Positions 16,657-21,345 of a DNA stretch of 21,345 nt are shown piece by piece (the stretch's first letter is position 1; each line of letters begins with the position of its first letter). The DNA is taken from the NCBI GenBank assembly GCA_050303435.1, contig JBNLBT010000056.1, forward strand, positions 1-21,345, given 5' to 3'. Under the pieces are notes generated by a model, which saw nothing but the letters and a program-made list of their open reading frames with translations, was not told the DNA's origin and ran no database searches. Source of the stretch: JBNLBT01 sp050303435. GTDB lineage: Bacteria > Pseudomonadota > Gammaproteobacteria > Xanthomonadales > Marinicellaceae. The translations under genes were made by a program, and so were the position numbers.

Positions 16657-16687
16657 AAAAGGCCCCGTTGCGTGCGCAACAGGGCCT
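16657..16687 (-). terminator. Stem-loop terminator of the HEAT-repeat operon
   Basis: Read on the minus strand, AGGCCCTGTTGCG and CGCAACGGGGCCT form a long hairpin with one G-U pair, followed by TTTT (plus-strand 16660-16657). It stands 32 bases after the stop of the gene at 16719, so it ends the sigma/anti-sigma/HEAT transcript before the PqqB-like gene. The T-run is short, so it may be leaky. Confidence 0.7.
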
Positions 16688-16718
16688 GTGATTTTCCAGC
16701 CACGGGTTGGGGCCAGGT

Positions 16719-17918
16719 TCAGAACATCGACGCGATGCGTTCGATCACGCGCGGGTCGTCCGACTGACTGAGCCAGAACAACGCGGCTTTGCGCACCGCT
16801 TTGGGCTGTTTCACCGACAGCAGATTGAACAAGGCGTCTGTGCCCATGGCGTCGGGCAACTGCGACAGCACAAAAGCGGCGTGTTCGATGTCCTGTTGCG
16901 CGGCCTCCTGCGACAGCCACTCAAGCGCCTGCGCACGCGCAGCGGGCGCGTCCACCTGACCCAGCCAGAACAGCGCCGTGTGACGCACTTTCTGATCCGC
17001 ATCGCCGGCCAATGCGCGCAGGGCATTCAAGGCTTTGTCGCTGCCAATCTGCGACAAGGCAAAGACCGCCTGTTCTTGCGTGGATGCATCGCTGTGGCCC
17101 ACCAGTGACAACAGCCAGTCGCTGTGATCGGTGGTCTCGTCCTGACTCAGCCAGAACACCGCGTCGCGGCGCTGGTCCCGGTCCGCGTCCTGCATGACAA
17201 TGTTCTTCAGCACACGCCAGGCCTCGGCTTCACCGGTCTGCGTCAGAGCAAAATTGATGTGCTTGCGCACGGCCCCGTGCGGCAGCTCACCCAGCAACTC
17301 CTGCAAGTGCGCCAAGCCGTCCGGACGCGCGTGGCCCAGCCAGAACACCGCCTGTTCTGCGCCGTCGTTGTCCACATCGCGTGCCAGGGCGTCCAGCACG
17401 TCGCTGGCGGCATCGAGGGCGTGCAGTGCCAGCGCATGCAAAGCCTGATCGGTTGACTGGCCTTTTTGCGCATGCAATGACTGCAGCCAGGCAAGACTGT
17501 CTTTCTCATTGGCCGCTTCCAGCCAGTGCACGCGCTGCCCGTCGCCGTGCAGCGGGCAGGCATCGCCGATCACCAGCATGCGTTGCACCCGTTGACTTTT
17601 GTCTTGCTGCACGAACACATTGATGTGGCTGCTCTCGCCTTCTTCGCTGCGTGTGCCGTACACGCCGTGGCGCTTTTCCGCAGCCAGGCTGCAGCCTTTG
17701 GGCGCAGCGGCTTCGTCCCAGTCGGACGCCCAGCAACACACATTGCCTGTGCCCTCGGTGGCCGGCACGCGCCAGCCGTACCAGCCGGCACCGGCGCGTT
17801 GCGCCACAACGGCGGGGTCCTGCGTGTCGGTCACCGGGATTTTGTCAATCGCCGAGTGCACAGGGGCACACATCAGAGCGCTGCTCAGCAATGTGGTCAA
17901 TCGCCAGGCTGTATTCAT
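16719..17918 (-). CDS. Secreted HEAT-repeat protein with alternating FWL/FAL repeats (399 aa)
   Basis: ATG 17918 overlaps the stop of the upstream HEAT gene (ATGA at 17918-17915), so the two are translationally coupled. Residues 1-23 are a signal peptide ending H-S-A. Residues about 40-150 form a separate domain with four cysteines (C61, C62, C76, C121). From about 185 to 399 there are seven HEAT-type helical repeats, with Phe anchors at 192, 223, 255, 286, 317, 349 and 381, a period of 31-32 residues. The anchor motif alternates strictly between F-W-L-[GS]-[QH] and F-[AV]-L-[ST]-Q. Such repeats make a solenoid for protein binding. It is the last gene of the sigma-controlled operon, ended by the stem-loop at 16657-16687. 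It is probably a periplasmic scaffold or sensor; the partner is unknown. Confidence 0.9.
   Translation of the reverse strand: MNTAWRLTTLLSSALMCAPVHSAIDKIPVTDTQDPAVVAQRAGAGWYGWRVPATEGTGNVCCWASDWDEAAAPKGCSLAAEKRHGVYGTRSEEGESSHINVFVQQDKSQRVQRMLVIGDACPLHGDGQRVHWLEAANEKDSLAWLQSLHAQKGQSTDQALHALALHALDAASDVLDALARDVDNDGAEQAVFWLGHARPDGLAHLQELLGELPHGAVRKHINFALTQTGEAEAWRVLKNIVMQDADRDQRRDAVFWLSQDETTDHSDWLLSLVGHSDASTQEQAVFALSQIGSDKALNALRALAGDADQKVRHTALFWLGQVDAPAARAQALEWLSQEAAQQDIEHAAFVLSQLPDAMGTDALFNLLSVKQPKAVRKAALFWLSQSDDPRVIERIASMF
16771..17347. repeat. Four copies of a 10-base sequence at 186-192 base intervals within the HEAT gene
   Basis: AGCCAGAACA occurs at 16771-16780, 16963-16972, 17149-17158 and 17338-17347. 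Spacings are 192, 186 and 189 bases, which is two HEAT units each. On the minus strand the sequence encodes the F-W-L core of every second repeat. It is a coding repeat that marks a two-unit duplication history, not a regulatory element. Confidence 0.85.
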
Positions 17919-19474
17919 TGGTCACCTCCCAGCTGATCCAGCCAATCATCGGAACCCAGAATGCCCAACATCTGGATGATTTCTTTTTTGCGTTCGACAT
18001 CGGGCGTGAGTTTCAGCAAGCGCTTCAAGCCCTCGGCGTCCTGGCGAATCAAGTGATACTGCAACACCACGTTGCGTGCCTCGTCGTCGCCCTGCATGAA
18101 ATGATCGGTCAGCATGGAGGCAGGCACCTCGGCGTCAGTGACCGCCAGCGAGTGCAGGATGTCGTTGCGCTGTTCCTCGTCGCTGCTTTGCCGGTACATG
18201 GACAACATGTCCTCAGGATCGGCGGTCATGGCCAGCATGTGGAACAGGTGCCGCTTCAGCTCGGCGTCGTTTTCCTCGGCGTACAGGCTGCGCAGGGCGT
18301 CGCTCTGGCCGTGTGACATCAACGCGGTGATCAATGTGCCTTTGCGATCGGTGTCCTGCTCGTTGCGGTACATGCGCAGGATCTGCTCGGCCGGCACGTT
18401 GGTGCTCAAGGTCAGCGTCACCACCGCGGCTTTCTCCTCATCGCTGCGGGCCTCGTTGTACAAGGATTCTATGTGCGCAGGCAGATCATCCAGCGGCGCC
18501 ATCATCAGCATGGTGATTGCCTGCGCGCGCTGTTCGGCGTCGTCGGAGGCGCGTATGAACTGCAACAGACTCTCACCGTCTCCGGTCAAAGCCAGGGCTT
18601 CCAGCACCACCGCGGAATCCAGCCCTTTGGGCGGATTGCGCAGCATCTCCTTGAGTGGCTCAGCTTCGCCGGTGATGCCCATCACCCGCACCATTTGCTC
18701 CAGCAACTCCGGGTCTTTTTCCACTCTGAACAGCTGCATCAGTGCGGTGCTGTTGTTCTGATGGATCATGCCTTCGATCAAGGCCGAACGCATCGCTTTG
18801 CTGTCAAACTCCTGGTACAGTTTCTGCAATTCCTCGCGCGTCGCCGGGTCGTTCTGGAACGCCAGCATTTGCACCGCGTTGCGCGCCAGATTGTCGGACG
18901 GGCCTGAATGCAGAAAATCCAGCAAGGCTTGGGTGGACTGCGGGTGACCGCTCATGCCCAACAGCTGCAAGGCGTTCATGCGCACCGCTTCAGAACGGCC
19001 ATCGCGCAACAGTTCCATCACCATCGGCAGGCCTTTTTCCGGGTTGTTGAGCAGGATGCTTTGCACCGCGTACAAACGCATCTCTTCGTCCATTGCGGCT
19101 TCGTTGACGCCTTTGTTTTCTGACAACTGCTGCAACATCACGCGGGCGTCGTCGGCCCAGTTGCTTTGCGGGTGTTTTTTCAACAGCCGTTCCAGCGCGG
19201 CCTGCGCCTGGGATTTCTTGTGGTCACTGGCCAGCGCGCTGGCCTGCCAGTACAAGGCCGCCGCGGCCAGTTGCGCGTCGTTCTCAGCGCGCTTGAACGC
19301 CGCCACCGCCGAAGACCAGTCGCGCGCCTGCAGGGCTGTGTGACCGGCGTCGTATTCGGCCTGCGCCTTGGCGTCGGCCTGCGCCGCCAGCGCAACCCCG
19401 TTCGGCGCCAGCAGGGCCACCATGCACAGCGCTGTGAGCGCCGTTTTCAATTGTGTTTTCAAGTGTGAACTCAT
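17915..19474 (-). CDS. Secreted helical-repeat (TPR-like plus HEAT/ARM-like) protein (519 aa)
   Basis: ATG 19474 is preferred: GGAGG (19487-19483) stands 8 bases before it, while the ATG at 19480 is only two bases from the same site. The protein starts with a signal peptide (LKTALTALCMVALLA, cleavage near A-L-A). Residues about 30-125 are TPR-like (AEYDAGHTALQARDWSSAVAAF, ALERLLKKHPQSNWADDARVML), similar in style to periplasmic BamD/CpoB-type proteins. The remaining 390 residues are helical repeats of about 32 residues (VRMNALQLLGMSGHPQSTQAL, ARNAVQMLAFQNDPATREEL, RAQAITMLMMAPLDD) of HEAT/ARM type, often carrying Asp/Glu between helices. It is coupled by ATGA overlap to the smaller HEAT protein and lies 123 bases after the anti-sigma gene. 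A role in periplasmic sensing or scaffolding is inference. Confidence 0.88.
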   Translation of the reverse strand: MSSHLKTQLKTALTALCMVALLAPNGVALAAQADAKAQAEYDAGHTALQARDWSSAVAAFKRAENDAQLAAAALYWQASALASDHKKSQAQAALERLLKKHPQSNWADDARVMLQQLSENKGVNEAAMDEEMRLYAVQSILLNNPEKGLPMVMELLRDGRSEAVRMNALQLLGMSGHPQSTQALLDFLHSGPSDNLARNAVQMLAFQNDPATREELQKLYQEFDSKAMRSALIEGMIHQNNSTALMQLFRVEKDPELLEQMVRVMGITGEAEPLKEMLRNPPKGLDSAVVLEALALTGDGESLLQFIRASDDAEQRAQAITMLMMAPLDDLPAHIESLYNEARSDEEKAAVVTLTLSTNVPAEQILRMYRNEQDTDRKGTLITALMSHGQSDALRSLYAEENDAELKRHLFHMLAMTADPEDMLSMYRQSSDEEQRNDILHSLAVTDAEVPASMLTDHFMQGDDEARNVVLQYHLIRQDAEGLKRLLKLTPDVERKKEIIQMLGILGSDDWLDQLGGDQ

Positions 19475-19481
19475 GTTCATT

Positions 19482-19487
19482 GCCTCC
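19482..19487 (-). promoter_or_regulatory. Ribosome-binding site that decides the HEAT protein start
   Basis: On the minus strand GGAGGC is followed by AATGAACATG. Only the second ATG (19474) has proper spacing, so the start is placed there and not at 19480 or at the longer in-frame 19537. Confidence 0.7.
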
Positions 19488-19597
19488 AGTTCCTGGAGCG
19501 GTGCGCCTTGGCACTCGGCTCCGCTGATGAATCGCATCGCGTGTGGGCCGCGTTGTTCAAATCGATGGCCCGCGCGATGGCTGTTTTACACGACCGA

Positions 19598-20320
19598 TCA
19601 AATCACCTCATCGGTCTTGGCCAGCCGCCGGTTCAGACTTTTCACCTGGAATAACAGGGTGTTGTTTGTGAAGTTTCTGATCGGCTGTCTGAGTGTGGTG
19701 CCGTTGTTGCCGCCCTGGTTGGCCAGTTCCAGCAACACCGGTTCAAGTTCTGTCAATGTCTGTTGCACGTGCGGCGCCGAGCCATCGGCCAGCAAACGCC
19801 GGTACATGCGATTGGAAATCAGCAGTTGTTGCGCCCGCTGGCTCAAAACGTCGCCATCCAAACCGGCGTCGCCGTTGCTGATTTGCATCAGCAAGACCTC
19901 GGACTGCGATAAATGCCATTGCACATTTTCCGAAACAATGCGCTGCTGCACCGCCGTGAAATCCAGCGCCGGATCACGTTCCGCAGGCAGCATCACCCGC
20001 TGTGTCAGTATCACCGCAAGCAACACAACGGCCATCGCCGCCAGGGAAAAACGCGGCACCTGCAACCATTCGTGCAGACGCTGGCGCCAACCCGGCGCTT
20101 CGATGGTCTGCAGGCGTGGGGCGATTTTCAGCCACAGCTGCTGAGAATAGTCGTCCGGCAAGTCCGTCTGCGCCAGCGCTTCGTCGATGCGCGCCAGGTC
20201 GCTGTTCAACTGATCCAGTCTGCGGCACGCCTCGGGGTCTTCAAGCAAACGCTTGAGGGCTTCCGGGTCGTTGTGTCCATTCATCTGGGCCATGAGTATT
20301 TCAAATTCTTTGTCGCTCAT
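19598..20320 (-). CDS. Putative anti-sigma factor with one membrane helix (240 aa)
   Basis: The gene starts two bases after the stop of the sigma factor gene, the classic sigma/anti-sigma layout. Residues 1-90 are cytoplasmic and charged, with DLPDDYSQQLWLKIAPRL resembling the D-D-F-x-x-x-x-x-x-x-I segment often found before the membrane helix of anti-sigma factors. One membrane helix lies at 91-110 (FSLAAMAVVLLAVILTQRVM). The periplasmic part (about 111-240) is helical and Gln/Leu-rich, with a likely coiled coil. There is no zinc-binding H-x(3)-C-x(2)-C motif, so it is not a ZAS-type anti-sigma factor. It would hold the sigma factor at the membrane until a periplasmic signal, perhaps read through the HEAT proteins encoded downstream. 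The function is inferred mainly from position and topology. Confidence 0.75.
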   Translation of the reverse strand: MSDKEFEILMAQMNGHNDPEALKRLLEDPEACRRLDQLNSDLARIDEALAQTDLPDDYSQQLWLKIAPRLQTIEAPGWRQRLHEWLQVPRFSLAAMAVVLLAVILTQRVMLPAERDPALDFTAVQQRIVSENVQWHLSQSEVLLMQISNGDAGLDGDVLSQRAQQLLISNRMYRRLLADGSAPHVQQTLTELEPVLLELANQGGNNGTTLRQPIRNFTNNTLLFQVKSLNRRLAKTDEVI

Positions 20321-20322
20321 CG

Positions 20323-20868
20323 TTAAATCAACTCGGTGGTTAAATGGCGGCGCAATTTCTGCACCGCGCGAAACAGGGTCTGTTTGCAGGCGTTGCTGTT
20401 GACCTTCAGGGCGCGCGCGGTTTCCGCGATGCTGTGCCCCTGATGGTGCTTGAGGGTGAACGCCAGCCGTTCGGCGTCGGACAGGCTGGCCATCGCCTGC
20501 TGGATCGCGCGGTTGATGTGCAGCCGCCGATCGGCGGACGGCGCCGGGTCAACCGCCGGCAGCGCCTGTTCACTGGACACCGTGCAATCGGACCCGTGGC
20601 GCTTGTTTTTGCGGATGTGGTCAATCGCCGCGTTGCTGGCGATGCGCAACAGCCAGGCGGAAAAATGCCCTTCGGGTCGATAGCTGCGCAAGGCGCTGTG
20701 TGCCTTGATGAACGTGTCCTGCGCGATGTCGTCGGCGCTTTCGCGCTGCCCGGTGAAGCGGAAGGCCAGTGCATTCACGGCTTTGCCGTAGTGCAGCACG
20801 ATGCTGCGAAAAGCACTGTTGTCGCCGTGCGCGGCGCGGGTGATGATGTTGGGATCCAGTTCGTTCAT
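20323..20868 (-). CDS. ECF sigma factor, RpoE-like (181 aa)
   Basis: ATG 20868 opens a protein of normal ECF length. Region 2 is at about residues 15-85 (YGKAVNALAFRFTGQRESADDIAQDTFIKA, then FSAWLLRIASNAAIDHIRK, the -10 recognition helix). A Pro/Asp-rich linker follows. Region 4 is at about 115-178, with the helix-turn-helix G-H-S-I-A-E-T-A-R-A-L-K-V-N-S-N-A-C-K-Q-T and then LFRAVQKLRRHL. It differs clearly from the sigma factor at 3031, which is of the PF07638 type. It heads the four-gene operon running to 16719. The upstream promoter is of sigma-70 type with a palindrome in the spacer, so the operon may be switched on by another regulator; I see no obvious auto-regulatory ECF promoter. Confidence 0.93.
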   Translation of the reverse strand: MNELDPNIITRAAHGDNSAFRSIVLHYGKAVNALAFRFTGQRESADDIAQDTFIKAHSALRSYRPEGHFSAWLLRIASNAAIDHIRKNKRHGSDCTVSSEQALPAVDPAPSADRRLHINRAIQQAMASLSDAERLAFTLKHHQGHSIAETARALKVNSNACKQTLFRAVQKLRRHLTTELI

Positions 20869-20958
20869 TGCACCGGATAAAACGCAGGCGGTGAACCATT
20901 GGTTAGCGCGGCGATGAAAAAAAAGTGAATTTTTAAAATGGGCCAGTGCATGCGCTCC

Positions 20959-20986
20959 ATTATGTCCGCAATCCGCGGACTGTCAA
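20959..20986 (-). promoter_or_regulatory. Near-consensus sigma-70 promoter of the sigma/anti-sigma/HEAT operon with palindromic spacer
   Basis: On the minus strand TTGACA (20986-20981, perfect -35) is followed after 16 bases by CATAAT (20964-20959, five of six -10 positions). The predicted start is near 20952, giving a leader of about 84 bases to ATG 20868. The spacer is almost wholly a perfect inverted repeat, GTCCGC-5-GCGGAC at 20964-20980, in the classic position for a repressor operator. Confidence 0.75.
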
Positions 20987-21001
20987 TGCGCCGGCTGGGG
21001 G

Positions 21002-21345
21002 TCAGTCGCTGCGCGCCGGCGCTTCGAATCCATGGCGGTAAATCAAATCATCCGCCGCGCGTTCGTGCGCACCGATGTCAATGCCCGCGGCCTGGATGCG
21101 CGCGCGATTGAGAAAGTCTCGCGGCCAGTGCTGCGCCGGATCGCCGGGGTAATCGGCGTCATTGCTGTAGCGCGCCACAAACATCTGATACACATCGTGG
21201 GCCCCGCTCTGGCCACCCGCAGTGCCGGCATCGATGGCGTCCGATGCCGCGCCCAGATCGTAGTTCCTCTGACTCGGGGCAAGGTATCCCGGATCGCCGA
21301 GGATGTTTTGCTGCGCCCAGCCGGCGGCGTTGAGGTCGGCCAGTG
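21002..21345 (-). CDS. C-terminal part of a secreted choice-of-anchor-Q-like protein with G-F-E tag (partial)
   Basis: The frame is open from the window edge to TGA at 21004-21002; the true start lies outside, so GTG or ATG codons inside it are not starts. The translated part contains NYDLGAASDAIDAGT and, near the end, I-D-I-G-A-H-E, the pair of motifs typical of choice-of-anchor Q endings (often written x-P-A-I-D-A-G and D-I-G-A-x-E). It then ends ADDLIYRHGFEAPARSD. The gene at 6458 ends in the same order (F-D-L-G-A-D-E, then D-L-I-Y-x-x-G-F-E). It is probably another exported beta-helix protein. Its stop lies just upstream of the promoter for the sigma/HEAT operon, which is read in the same direction. 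Confidence 0.8.
   Translation of the reverse strand, partial: LADLNAAGWAQQNILGDPGYLAPSQRNYDLGAASDAIDAGTAGGQSGAHDVYQMFVARYSNDADYPGDPAQHWPRDFLNRARIQAAGIDIGAHERAADDLIYRHGFEAPARSD

Noticed and set aside
16572..16703. Upstream extension of the PqqB-like gene by 44 residues
   Set aside because: The extension runs through the terminator stem-loop and buries a clear signal peptide that starts at ATG 16571 behind a ribosome-binding site.
16771..17347. Evenly spaced 10-base repeats as a possible CRISPR-like or regulatory array
   Set aside because: The spacing is a multiple of the protein repeat and the sequence encodes the FWL core; it is explained by the HEAT repeats.
20905..20940. A/T-rich stretch with A-runs upstream of the second sigma factor as a terminator
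   Set aside because: There is no GC stem next to the runs; it lies in the leader of the sigma operon and is more likely just an A/T-rich untranslated region.

Overview
The window looks like chromosomal DNA of a gammaproteobacterium, most likely of the Lysobacterales (Xanthomonadales) type. This is inferred from the gene mix: an ECF sigma factor of the PF07638/TIGR02999 type coupled to a very large serine/threonine kinase with TPR repeats, an M61 metallopeptidase, secreted beta-helix proteins, and secreted proteins that share an unusual D-L-I-[YF]-x-x-G-F-[ED] C-terminus. By eye the DNA is fairly GC-rich. No tRNA, rRNA, CRISPR array, insertion sequence or phage gene is visible, and the window is cut at both ends inside a gene.

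Layout. Positions 2-15620 are read on the plus strand and 15627-21345 on the minus strand, so the two halves converge at about 15620. On the plus strand come: the tail of an unrecognised basic protein (2-244); two secreted orphan proteins (324-887, 1003-2856); an ECF sigma factor (3031-3606) overlapping by 4 bases a 906-residue membrane kinase with C-terminal TPRs (3603-6323); a secreted beta-helix protein (6458-8263); a small lipoprotein with a clear terminator (8367-8630); another secreted protein of unknown function (8811-10253); an M61/PDZ peptidase (10344-12134); a second kinase/TPR receptor-like protein (12387-15203); and a small membrane protein (15249-15620).

On the minus strand, in transcription order, come: the end of a secreted choice-of-anchor-Q-like protein (21002-21345); an operon of ECF sigma factor (20868-20323), one-pass putative anti-sigma factor (20320-19598) and two secreted HEAT-repeat proteins (19474-17915 and 17918-16719), ended by a stem-loop near 16657-16687; and a secreted PqqB-like metallo-beta-lactamase-fold protein (16571-15627).

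Almost everything here is either exported or part of signalling and transcription control. Two control modules are plausible: sigma factor plus kinase at 3031-6323, and sigma plus anti-sigma plus periplasmic HEAT scaffolds at 16719-20868. Three of the exported proteins carry the same short C-terminal signature although their bodies are not all related, which suggests a common sorting or processing route. The observations I rate highest are this C-terminal tag, the strictly alternating FWL/FAL HEAT super-repeat in the sigma-controlled operon, the perfect inverted repeat inside that operon's promoter spacer, and sharp base-composition shifts inside two genes.
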